A stretch of 21,071 nt of DNA from CAIZGX01 sp044371535. Lineage in GTDB: Bacteria; Bacteroidota; Bacteroidia; Flavobacteriales_D; Sanyastnellaceae. Under the pieces are notes generated by a model, which was not told the DNA's origin, searched no databases, and saw nothing but the letters and a program-made list of their open reading frames with translations. This document shows, piece by piece, positions 14,254 to 21,071 of the stretch (within the stretch, counting starts at the first letter, position 1; each line of letters opens with the position of its first letter). The position numbers and the translations under genes are program-made. Where the stretch lies: positions 1-21,071 of the forward strand of contig JBILTL010000022.1 in the NCBI GenBank assembly GCA_044371535.1, read 5' to 3'.

Positions 14254-15775
14254 GGCAGCAGCACTGTTGGTGCTACTATCAAGCGTGAACGCTTATTCGT
14301 TCTGCGGATTTTATGTCGCGAAAGCTGACGCTACTCTGTTCAACAACAAGAGCGAAATTATTTTAGTTCGCGACGGAACGCGCACTTCTATTACCATGTC
14401 GAACGACTTTAAAGGCGACGTGCGCGATTTCGCCATGGTAGTGCCGGTTCCGGTGGTTCTTCAGGAAGGCGATATCAAAGTCGTTGACCGCCGAATTTTC
14501 GAAAGATTGGATGCTTATTCTTCACCAAGATTGGTGGAGTATTACGACTCGAATCCATGCTATCAAGCCATACCATTGGACGAGGCAACCTGGAGTGCGG
14601 AAGTCACCTCTACAAATGCCGGAATGCGCTTGCAGTATGACATGGTTGAAACAAAATTCAATGTGACCATTGAAGCTGAATATACTGTTGGAGAATATGA
14701 TATTGCTCTACTTTCAGCGAAAGAAAGCACTGGATTGAAAAACTATTTGATTCAAGAAGGATATAAAATTCCATCTACCGCAGAAAGTGTGCTTGAGCCT
14801 TACATCAAAAGCAACATGAAATTCTTTGTTGTGAAGGTAAATCTCGACAAGCAAAAGAACACCGGATTCGACTACTTACGTCCGATTCAAATCAACTTCG
14901 ACCACCCAAAATTCATGTTGCCTATTCGACTTGGAATGGCCAATAGCACAGGTGAGCAAGACATGATTGTGTATGCCTTCACGAAAGCGGGACGTGTTGA
15001 ATGCACGAACTACAGAACTGTAAAAGTTCCAACCGATCGCAACATTCCGTTGTACACGAAAGACATCTTTGGTGAGTTCTACAAAAACCTATTCACGAGA
15101 GCATATTCTCGTGAAGGAAAGAATGCCGTTATGTTGGAATACGCATGGAACGTGACTCCAAGTTGGGGCGGAATGAAATGCGACCCGTGTGTTGGGAATC
15201 CGCCTATTTACAACGACTTCGCTGAAGCTGGCGTTTGGTGGGCCGGTTGGAATTCGGCTTCGCCTGTGTTCTTCACACGTCTGCATGTGCGTTACAGCAA
15301 TGCGAAATTCCCTGCAGATTTAACTTTTCAGATTACTCCGAATACTGAAAATTTCCAAGCGCGATACATTCTAACTCACCCTGCTGGCGGGCCATTCGAC
15401 TGTGATGAGTCGCAAGAGTATTTGGAGTCTTTGCGTTCACGCAGAAAAGTTGAAGTGGATGAATTGTATGCACTAGCGGGAATTAAGCCAAATGATCGAA
15501 GCGATAAATACATCAACGAATTTGTTTCATTCATGAAGGAAAAGCCTTATGATTCTATGTTGAAGGGCGAAGTGATTCCAGGTGAAAATTCTCCGATGGA
15601 TCCGAGTGAGATTCAGGTGGACGAAGCCTACATTCACTCAGACATGGAGCCGAATGAAGCATTTATGCAAAACCAATATTCAGACAAAAACAAAAAGCCT
15701 TGGGAAGTGCCTATTTTCTTAGGTTCCGTGGTTGGACTGGTTCTATTCGTTTCGCGAAAGCGGACTAAAAAGTAG
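14231..15775 (+). CDS. DUF2330 secreted protein with C-terminal membrane anchor
   Basis: 514 residues. A signal peptide (about 1-22) precedes FCGFYVAKADATLFNNKSEI, the start of the DUF2330 domain, which continues with DVRDFAMVVPVPVVLQ and extends to about residue 400. Cysteines at 110, 258, 317, 320 and 391 could form disulfides; KCDPCVGNPP is notable. Residues 400-490 are charged and probably extended. A short hydrophobic segment (about 493-507) followed by RKRTKK ends the protein, so it is anchored with the domain outside the cytoplasm, or processed by a sorting enzyme (inference). No enzymatic activity is known to me for this family. Its ATG lies 23 bp inside the RnfD-like gene. A shared bidirectional terminator follows. 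Confidence 0.82.
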   Translation: MTQRLLIKAAALLVLLSSVNAYSFCGFYVAKADATLFNNKSEIILVRDGTRTSITMSNDFKGDVRDFAMVVPVPVVLQEGDIKVVDRRIFERLDAYSSPRLVEYYDSNPCYQAIPLDEATWSAEVTSTNAGMRLQYDMVETKFNVTIEAEYTVGEYDIALLSAKESTGLKNYLIQEGYKIPSTAESVLEPYIKSNMKFFVVKVNLDKQKNTGFDYLRPIQINFDHPKFMLPIRLGMANSTGEQDMIVYAFTKAGRVECTNYRTVKVPTDRNIPLYTKDIFGEFYKNLFTRAYSREGKNAVMLEYAWNVTPSWGGMKCDPCVGNPPIYNDFAEAGVWWAGWNSASPVFFTRLHVRYSNAKFPADLTFQITPNTENFQARYILTHPAGGPFDCDESQEYLESLRSRRKVEVDELYALAGIKPNDRSDKYINEFVSFMKEKPYDSMLKGEVIPGENSPMDPSEIQVDEAYIHSDMEPNEAFMQNQYSDKNKKPWEVPIFLGSVVGLVLFVSRKRTKK

Positions 15776-15779
15776 AGAC

Positions 15780-15810
15780 AAAAAAGGGCGGCCAATGGCC
15801 GCCCTTTTTA
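15780..15810. terminator. Bidirectional intrinsic terminator between DUF2330 and GAPDH genes
   Basis: Perfect stem GGGCGGCC/GGCCGCCC (15786-15793 with 15797-15804), loop AAT, flanked by an A-run on the left and a T-run on the right, so it works for both convergent genes. Confidence 0.92.
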
Positions 15811-15825
15811 CTTCAACATAAAATA

Positions 15826-17286
15826 TTAATAGTACATGCTGCGACGAACTTTAGCAACGTACTTCGCTAAACGAATTACTTGTTTGGTGTATCCGAACTC
15901 GTTATCGTACCAAACGTAAAGCACAATGCCTTTACCATCTTTAGAAACTATTGTAGCTTGACTGTCATAAACACTGCAGCAATCGTTTCCAACAATATCG
16001 CTAGAAACCAATTCTTCGCTAATGCTGTAGAAGATTTGATTTACTAAATCGCCTTCCAATGCAGCCTTGCGAATGGTAGCGTTCACCTCTTCAATAGTTG
16101 TTGCTTTGTCGGTATAAACATGAATGATTGCCAACGATCCGTTCGGAGTTGGTACGCGAACCGCGTTTGAAGTTAACTTGTCTGCCAATGCTGGAATAAC
16201 CTTTGTAACCGCTTTACCAGCGCCTGTTTCAGTGATTACCATATTCACAGCAGCACTTCTTCCACGACGGCTTTTCTTGTGCATGTTATCCAATAAGTTT
16301 TGGTCGTTGGTATATGCGTGAACTGTTTCAATGTGTCCTTTTTCAATTCCGAATTCATCGAAGATGGTTTTCAAAATAGGAGAAATTGCATTGGTTGTGC
16401 AGCTCGCTGCAGAGAAAATTGTTTCGCTTTCGATATCTAAGTCGCGGTGGTTAATTCCGTAAACAATGTTTGGAACTTCCTTACCAGGTGCAGTCAAAAG
16501 AACTTTGCTAATTCCATTTGCTTTCAAGTGAATGCTTAACGCTTCGCGATCTTTGAAAACACCGGTATTGTCGATTAATAAGGCGTCCTTGATTCCATAA
16601 GCTGTATAATCCACAGCACTTGGGTCTTTCGCGGCGATCATGTATATGCGTTGACCGTTTACGATTAGACATTTGTTTTCATAATCAACGTCCACTGTTC
16701 CTTTGAATCTTCCGTGAACCGAATCGTTTTCGAAAAGAGCGGCGCGCTTTTTAATTGACAAATCGTCGTCTTCACGAGTTACGATAGCACGAAGACGAAG
16801 TTGTTGTCCGCTTCCTGCTTGACGCACCAATTCGCGTGCAGCAAGGCGACCAATGCGACCGAAACCAAACAAGACTACGTCTCTTGGCTCCATGTCCTTT
16901 CCTTCTTCGGTAAAATTCTGAAGTTTGTCTTCTAAAAATTCTCTTTGAGAGTTGAAGTGCTCGCGTGAAATAGCCCACTCGCTAGCCAACTTTCCAATAT
17001 CTATTTTCGCTGGAGCAATGTCCATGTTATACAATTCCATAGCCAATTCAGCAGTATGAAAAACGCTGATTGGTTTGCCTACAACTTCAGCTGCGTATTT
17101 GTGCAGACGAAGAATTTCTGTGATGCGTGTGTCTGCAAGATGATTGCGAAAAAGCACCAATTCAATTGATTTATCGAAAAGCAACTTACCGACCATGTGT
17201 GCGAGATCGACTGCTGCCTTTTCTTGGTTCACATACACCGCCAGTTCATTGCTGTAAGTGTCGTTTGACAAGGGTTTGTTTGACAT
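15826..17286 (-). CDS. Glyceraldehyde-3-phosphate dehydrogenase, long form with N-terminal extension
   Basis: 486 residues, about 150 more than ordinary GAPDH. Residues 1-130 form a helical extension with no signal peptide. The GAPDH core follows: NAD-binding VVLFGFGRIGRLAARELV (137-154), catalytic SAASCTTNAISP with Cys296, and catalytic His323 in TVHAYTNDQ. The phosphate-site SRRGRSAAVNMV and C-terminal VWYDNEFGYTKQVIRLAKYV are intact. It converts glyceraldehyde-3-phosphate to 1,3-bisphosphoglycerate in glycolysis or gluconeogenesis. Long forms are known in Bacteroidota and some Gammaproteobacteria; the extension's role is not readable here. The start ATG follows a 58-nt leader containing a hairpin. 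Own promoter; bidirectional terminator at the end. Cofactor preference (NAD or NADP) is not resolved by eye. Confidence 0.95.
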   Translation of the reverse strand: MSNKPLSNDTYSNELAVYVNQEKAAVDLAHMVGKLLFDKSIELVLFRNHLADTRITEILRLHKYAAEVVGKPISVFHTAELAMELYNMDIAPAKIDIGKLASEWAISREHFNSQREFLEDKLQNFTEEGKDMEPRDVVLFGFGRIGRLAARELVRQAGSGQQLRLRAIVTREDDDLSIKKRAALFENDSVHGRFKGTVDVDYENKCLIVNGQRIYMIAAKDPSAVDYTAYGIKDALLIDNTGVFKDREALSIHLKANGISKVLLTAPGKEVPNIVYGINHRDLDIESETIFSAASCTTNAISPILKTIFDEFGIEKGHIETVHAYTNDQNLLDNMHKKSRRGRSAAVNMVITETGAGKAVTKVIPALADKLTSNAVRVPTPNGSLAIIHVYTDKATTIEEVNATIRKAALEGDLVNQIFYSISEELVSSDIVGNDCCSVYDSQATIVSKDGKGIVLYVWYDNEFGYTKQVIRLAKYVAKVRRSMYY

Positions 17287-17317
17287 AAAAGTAATTTAAA
17301 TGAGTTGATTTTTTATT

Positions 17318-17338
17318 CTTGAAAATCATTTTTTCAAG
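17318..17338 (-). promoter_or_regulatory. Leader hairpin of the GAPDH mRNA
   Basis: CTTGAAAA and TTTTCAAG (17318-17325 and 17331-17338) form a perfect 8-bp stem with a 5-nt loop in the predicted 5' leader. No T-run follows on the minus strand, so it is not a terminator; it could stabilise the message or control translation. AT-rich, so possibly weak. Confidence 0.35.
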
Positions 17339-17344
17339 ACGCTG

Positions 17345-17376
17345 CAAAGATAGTTCAAGCGACTGACCTAGCACAA
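17345..17376 (-). promoter_or_regulatory. Promoter of the GAPDH gene (TTG-N21-TATCTTTG)
   Basis: On the minus strand TTG (complement of 17374-17376), 21 nt, then TATCTTTG (complement of 17345-17352), a full -7 match. The -33 TTG is the end of the T-run of the DegP terminator. It gives a 58-nt leader. Confidence 0.55.
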
Positions 17377-17410
17377 AAAAATCAGCCCTGTTTTGAGAGA
17401 ACAGGGCTGA
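17375..17410 (-). terminator. Intrinsic terminator of the DegP-like gene
   Basis: An 11-bp perfect stem (17382-17392 with 17400-17410, core CAGCCCTG/CAGGGCTG) with a 7-nt loop, followed on the minus strand by seven T (17375-17381). It lies 24 bp after the protease stop. Confidence 0.92.
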
Positions 17411-17433
17411 CTTCAATCAATAAAATTAATTTT

Positions 17434-18873
17434 TTAAATACCGAAACCGTAATAGGCTCTGGTTCCGTTGGGGTATACACCTTCCAACAATATTCCTCCT
17501 GACTTAGATTTCAGTAACGTTTGAAGTTGTTCAGGCGAGGTCACTTGAACTCCGTCTATTTTCGTAACAATGAAACCGGTTTTCACTCCTGCGCTTCTCA
17601 ATTTTCCGGTAGAAAGAACTCCCACTTTTGCGCCACCTTGTATGCGTAAAGCTTTGCATTCACTTTCAGAGGGTGCCGAGAATTCAGCTCCTAAAGATGA
17701 AATATTCTCAGCTGCAATCTCTTCAAAATTCTCAAGTTCTGCTTTTCCTGATTTGTTCTTCAATTCAACATCGAAGTTCTTTTCCTTTCCATTTCTCCAC
17801 ACCACCAAGCTCACCTTATTACCTGGTCTGTACTTACTGATTTGCTCTTGCAGTTGCGGCACGGTAGACACAGGGTAATCAGCAACCTTCAAGATAATAT
17901 CTCCTTCTTCTAGTCCTGCAGACTCTGCCGCTCCACCCCCTGTAACGTTATTGATGTACACCCCTGAAACAAGCGGCAAATCGGCCTCCTTGGCTTGTTC
18001 TTCAGTTACTGCTGAGATTTGAACGCCTAAGAAACCGCGCTGCACATTTCCAAATTCTATAATATCCTCTGCTACTTTCTTCGCAATGGAAGCAGGAATA
18101 GCGAATGAATATCCAGCATAAGAACCCGTACGAGAAGCAATGGCCGTGTTAATTCCGATAAGTTCTCCGTTGGTATTCACAAGCGCTCCGCCACTATTAC
18201 CGGGGTTTACAGCAGCGTCGGTCTGAATGAAGGACTCAACCGGAAGTACTTCAGAACCTTTTCCTTCACCAATGATGTTGATGTTTCTTCCCTTGGCGCT
18301 AACGATACCAGCTGTAACAGTAGACGTTAACTCAAAAGGGTTTCCAACTGCAAGTACCCATTGACCTATGTGCACTGCGTCGCTGTTTCCCCAGGCGATA
18401 GACGGAAGATTATCCTCGTCTATTTTCAAAACTGCAATATCAGAACTTGGATCTTTTCCTACGAGGGTTGCTTCGTAATTTTTGTTGTTGTTTAAAGTGA
18501 CTGTCACTTTTTCAGCGCCATCTATGACATGATTGTTAGTGATGATGTATCCATCTGCTGAAATTATGACACCCGACCCCGAGGCCATTTGTGTTTGGGG
18601 TTGTTGCTGGTATCCGAAGAAGCCTCCCCAAGGGTCATAAGATTGTGTTTTAATTTCTGTTTTCACGTGAACCACTGAATTCACGGTTCTTTCTGCTGCA
18701 ACGACGAAATCTCCACCTGCACCAGGCAAGCCCGAGTAATTCGCATAAGATCCCGGAACGGCGTTATTCCAAGAGAGTGATGATGTGTTTGGTTTAACTA
18801 CAAAATGGTATGTAGCCATGGCAATAAGACCGCCGGCGAAGGCCGCAGCAAAAGTGACTAGACTCTTTCTCAT
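17434..18873 (-). CDS. DegP/HtrA-family periplasmic serine protease (Do)
   Basis: 479 residues. An N-terminal signal or anchor (about 5-22) precedes a trypsin-like domain with His115 (NNHVIDG), Asp145 (SSDIAVLKID) and Ser227 (GNSGGALVN), the complete triad. One clear PDZ domain (about 280-370; RGFLGVQI, AESAGLEEGDIILKVADYPV) is followed by a weaker second PDZ-like segment (about 395-479). It degrades or refolds misfolded envelope proteins. The N-terminus is not a clear lipobox or cleavable signal, so it may stay anchored. No Shine-Dalgarno; the AT-rich region upstream has a weak TATTTTTA. It is followed by a strong terminator, so it is probably monocistronic. It is divergent from the DUF4249 lipoprotein gene. 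Confidence 0.95.
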   Translation of the reverse strand: MRKSLVTFAAAFAGGLIAMATYHFVVKPNTSSLSWNNAVPGSYANYSGLPGAGGDFVVAAERTVNSVVHVKTEIKTQSYDPWGGFFGYQQQPQTQMASGSGVIISADGYIITNNHVIDGAEKVTVTLNNNKNYEATLVGKDPSSDIAVLKIDEDNLPSIAWGNSDAVHIGQWVLAVGNPFELTSTVTAGIVSAKGRNINIIGEGKGSEVLPVESFIQTDAAVNPGNSGGALVNTNGELIGINTAIASRTGSYAGYSFAIPASIAKKVAEDIIEFGNVQRGFLGVQISAVTEEQAKEADLPLVSGVYINNVTGGGAAESAGLEEGDIILKVADYPVSTVPQLQEQISKYRPGNKVSLVVWRNGKEKNFDVELKNKSGKAELENFEEIAAENISSLGAEFSAPSESECKALRIQGGAKVGVLSTGKLRSAGVKTGFIVTKIDGVQVTSPEQLQTLLKSKSGGILLEGVYPNGTRAYYGFGI

Positions 18874-18950
18874 ACGTTAATGATTAATGATTTTTTTTGT
18901 AAAAATAATTTGAATCGAATTTGAACAAAAACGACACCAAAATATTTTTA

Positions 18951-18978
18951 TTGTCGGAATGAATTGATTGTAATTTTG
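18951..18978 (+). promoter_or_regulatory. Promoter of the DUF4249 lipoprotein gene (TTG-N17-TAATTTTG), 5 nt before ATG
   Basis: TTG at 18951-18953, a 17-nt spacer, and TAATTTTG at 18971-18978 form a full match to the Bacteroidota -33/-7 pattern. Only 5 nt separate it from the ATG at 18984, predicting a leaderless message. It is the cleanest promoter in the window. Confidence 0.72.
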
Positions 18979-18983
18979 TGCTC

Positions 18984-19979
18984 ATGAAAAAACAGGTTGG
19001 TGTTATTGGAGTTGTTGCATCCATCGTTCTACTTTTAGTAGGATGTGAAAAAGACATAACCGTAGACCTTCCGCAAGCGGCAACCAAAATTGTGGTTCAA
19101 GGAAGTATAGAACCCGGTAAACCTCCTCTGGTTATTCTTAGTTATTCATCGGGGTACTTCGACCCTGCCGATGCTAATGCCCTTGTAAGTTCTTATATTC
19201 AGAACGCTCAAGTTAAAATGGTTCACGGCACCGATACAATTCCTTTGGACATGTTTTGCACTGCAGACATGACGCTTGACCAACTCCTTCTCACTTCTCA
19301 AACCGTAGGTCTTCCGCCTGAAGCCGTGCTCGGATTGGGAATTTGTGTTTACACTTCTGTAGCTCCGCAGGCCATAGGTATGCCAGGAGAAACATATACC
19401 CTCATTGTTGACAAAGACGAACATCATTTGCATGCTGTAACTAAAGTGAATTTCCCTATTCCCTTAGATAGTCTTTGGTTTGCACCGCCCTCGGGAAACC
19501 CTCTCGATTCTTTAGGCTTTATTTACGGAAACATGACCGACCCTGACTCGCTCGGTAATGCCTATCGTTGGTCAGCTAAGCGCATTAGCCATTATCCGCA
19601 ATGGATAACGCGAGACACCTATTTGCGCGGTCAGCAGAAAGACCTGATCTTTATTAGTCCGACTCCAAGTGTTTATGACGATGATTTTTTTAACGGATTA
19701 ACATTTGAATTTGCCTATTACAGAGGAGCCATTCCTTTTAGCGACAAATTCGATGACCGCAGAGAAGAGCGAGGATATTTCAAAAGAGGAGACACTGTTG
19801 TTGTTCGTGGATGCAGCATAGACATGAACGTTTACAAATTTTACAAATCATACGAGGATCAGCTTGCGAATCAAGGTTCTCCATTCGCATCTCCGAGCAA
19901 CGTTAAGTCCAATATTGAAGGTGGACTTGGTGTTTGGGCAGGTTACGGCGCCTATTACGACACACTCGTTTGCCAGTAA
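18984..19979 (+). CDS. DUF4249 lipoprotein
   Basis: 331 residues from ATG at 18984; an in-frame GTG at 18978 would fall in the promoter. Lipoprotein signal ends LLLVGC (Cys21), then EKDITVDLPQAATKIVVQGS, the hallmark start of DUF4249, a family of Bacteroidota lipoproteins. The rest is beta-rich, with GMPGETYTLIVDK near the middle and aromatic motifs such as FFNGLTFEFAYYRG. DUF4249 genes usually stand next to a TonB-dependent receptor, so a role in surface uptake is commonly inferred; here no receptor is in the window, and the next gene is a DUF983 protein. The protein is probably surface or outer-membrane associated. Function unproven. Confidence 0.88.
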   Translation: MKKQVGVIGVVASIVLLLVGCEKDITVDLPQAATKIVVQGSIEPGKPPLVILSYSSGYFDPADANALVSSYIQNAQVKMVHGTDTIPLDMFCTADMTLDQLLLTSQTVGLPPEAVLGLGICVYTSVAPQAIGMPGETYTLIVDKDEHHLHAVTKVNFPIPLDSLWFAPPSGNPLDSLGFIYGNMTDPDSLGNAYRWSAKRISHYPQWITRDTYLRGQQKDLIFISPTPSVYDDDFFNGLTFEFAYYRGAIPFSDKFDDRREERGYFKRGDTVVVRGCSIDMNVYKFYKSYEDQLANQGSPFASPSNVKSNIEGGLGVWAGYGAYYDTLVCQ

Positions 19980-20017
19980 AGTGATTGCCGTCACATTTCA
20001 TTTGGGAGAACCAACGC

Positions 20018-20025
20018 TATCTTCG
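20018..20025 (+). promoter_or_regulatory. -7-like element TATCTTCG of the DUF983 gene, 4 nt before ATG
   Basis: TATCTTCG is one mismatch from TAnnTTTG and is followed by CGCC and the ATG at 20030. No -33 TTG at the right distance was found. Listed because of its consistent 4-nt spacing. Confidence 0.28.
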
Positions 20026-20029
20026 CGCC

Positions 20030-20419
20030 ATGGCAACAGAAACAAAAACAACATTAGGCAAAATCGTTAAAATGAAATGCCCGCATTGTGGAAAAGGTCA
20101 TTTGTTCGTGAATGAATCTGCACTTTCCTTCAATAAATTAGGACAGGTGAAATCCGAATGTTCTGAATGCGGAACCAATTTCAATCCGGAGCCCGGTTTT
20201 TATTTTGGAGCCGCCTACGTCAGTTGGGCGTTAACTGTAGCTATGTGGGTTGCAATTCTTGTCGCTTTGAAAGTCTTCAATGCCATTGGTCTTATTGAAT
20301 TTGGATTTTTGACTCACCCAAAGACATTTTTACTTACTGGAATTGGTTTCACCGTTATATTTTTCCCTGTTCTGTTCAAACTTTCACGTTCGATTTGGGC
20401 GACTTCGTTTATTAAATAA
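20030..20419 (+). CDS. DUF983 small membrane protein with zinc-ribbon-like cysteines
   Basis: 129 residues from ATG at 20030; the upstream in-frame start at 19985 adds 15 residues without family support. Two Cys pairs, CPHC (17-20) and CSEC (44-47), form a zinc-ribbon-like N-terminus; then FNPEPGFYFGAAYVSW starts the first of two membrane segments (about 57-80 and 99-118). This order is typical of the DUF983 family, of unknown function. It begins 50 bp after the DUF4249 stop and could be on the same transcript. Its last 8 bp overlap the convergent LolD-type gene. Confidence 0.88.
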   Translation: MATETKTTLGKIVKMKCPHCGKGHLFVNESALSFNKLGQVKSECSECGTNFNPEPGFYFGAAYVSWALTVAMWVAILVALKVFNAIGLIEFGFLTHPKTFLLTGIGFTVIFFPVLFKLSRSIWATSFIK

Positions 20420-21062
20420 TCTGACCATCACTCATCACAATCTTGCGATCGGCCTGCGAAGCAAGTTCTTCATTGTGCGTTACAATAACGAAACTGTGAT
20501 GGAATTCATTTCTTAATTCGAAGAACAAATTGTGCAGAGCCACCGCGTTTGCTTTGTCAAGATTCCCAGAAGGCTCATCGGCAAAAACCACTTTCGGATT
20601 GTTCATGAGGGCTCTAGCCACTGCAACACGTTGCTGCTCTCCTCCCGACATTTCTGAAGGCTTGTGCTCTGCTCGGTGAGCTAGCCCTAATCTTTCCAAC
20701 CAAAAAGCAGCTTTCTTTTCCGCTTCTTTCTTTTCAACTCCGGCTATTAGCGCAGGAATACAGACATTTTCAGTGGCATTAAATTCTGCAAGTAAATTAT
20801 GAAATTGGAAAACGAATCCCAAATGCAAATTACGAAAACGTGCAAGCTCTCTTTGTTTCAGTTGGAAGGGATTCACGCCATCGATAGTCACCGCGCCCTT
20901 ATCCGGATTGTCCAATGTTCCTAGGATTTGCAACAGCGTTGTTTTACCTGCTCCGCTCGCTCCTACTATAGAAACAATTTCGCTTTTTTGAATGTCTAAC
21001 GAAACGTTATTCAACACTTGAACCTTTCCGTATCCCTTATAAATTCCCGATGCATGAATCAT
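20412..21062 (-). CDS. LolD-type ABC transporter ATP-binding protein
   Basis: 216 residues, full length. Walker A GASGAGKTT (34-42), Q-loop at FVFQFHNLL (Gln86), signature MSGGEQQR (138-145), Walker B VVFADEP (158-164) and H-loop His196 in VTHNEEL are all intact. The type is that of LolD/MacB ATPases, which power release of lipoproteins from the inner membrane or other export; the permease partner is not seen. In Bacteroidota the LolD name is often by similarity only, so the substrate is open. The start codon is ATG at 21062; the last nine bases of the window read CTTTG TGCT on the minus strand before it. Confidence 0.9.
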   Translation of the reverse strand: MIHASGIYKGYGKVQVLNNVSLDIQKSEIVSIVGASGAGKTTLLQILGTLDNPDKGAVTIDGVNPFQLKQRELARFRNLHLGFVFQFHNLLAEFNATENVCIPALIAGVEKKEAEKKAAFWLERLGLAHRAEHKPSEMSGGEQQRVAVARALMNNPKVVFADEPSGNLDKANAVALHNLFFELRNEFHHSFVIVTHNEELASQADRKIVMSDGQII

Positions 21063-21066
21063 AGCA

Positions 21067-21071
21067 CAAAG
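21067..21071 (-). promoter_or_regulatory. Partial -7 element (CTTTG) of the LolD-type gene, 4 nt before ATG
   Basis: The minus strand has CTTTG then TGCT then ATG; the TA of TAnnTTTG would lie just past the window edge. It agrees with the 4-nt spacing seen elsewhere but cannot be confirmed here. Confidence 0.28.

Overview
The window is chromosomal DNA of a Bacteroidota bacterium, most likely order Flavobacteriales. The evidence is the mix of protein families (DUF4249 lipoprotein, BshA, a secreted GH3 NagZ fused to a beta-lactamase-type hydrolase, a GAPDH with a long N-terminal extension, DUF983, a UvrA lacking half of its first zinc finger), repeated promoter-like TAnnTTTG (-7) motifs, which are the Bacteroidota sigma consensus, and an almost complete lack of Shine-Dalgarno sequences. 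I saw no tRNA, rRNA, insertion sequence, prophage or CRISPR array. Sixteen genes are supported, all probably native.

Layout. 1-3385 (minus): acyl-CoA carboxylase beta subunit (cut by the left edge), a TroA/BtuF-type substrate-binding lipoprotein, a possible 36-residue protein and an ECF sigma factor. 3386-3624: divergent control region. 3625-6926 (plus): uvrA and a lipoprotein MsrB, a damage-repair pair. 6907-12545 (minus): cmk, the NagZ/beta-lactamase fusion, bshA and a two-TM protein. 12577-15775 (plus): an unknown lipoprotein, an RnfD-like membrane protein and a DUF2330 secreted protein, closely spaced or overlapping. 15826-18873 (minus): a DegP/HtrA protease and long GAPDH, separated by a strong terminator. 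18984-20419 (plus): DUF4249 lipoprotein and DUF983 protein. 20412-21062 (minus): a LolD-type ABC ATPase.

Four things stand out. (1) A 12-bp minisatellite family sits in frame in two genes for exported proteins 9.7 kb apart, in opposite orientations relative to the reading direction, and shares a 25-nt identical stretch. A second 12-bp array sits in one of the same genes. (2) Several genes have TAnnTTTG, or a near match, only 4-5 nt before the start codon, which predicts leaderless mRNAs. (3) Two intrinsic terminators physically contain the -33 TTG of the next gene's promoter. (4) The ECF sigma gene alone has a perfect Shine-Dalgarno, which in this phylum suggests special translational control. 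In addition, the RnfD-like protein has lost the residue that carries FMN and is translationally coupled to a DUF2330 protein, so it may belong to an uncharacterised envelope system.
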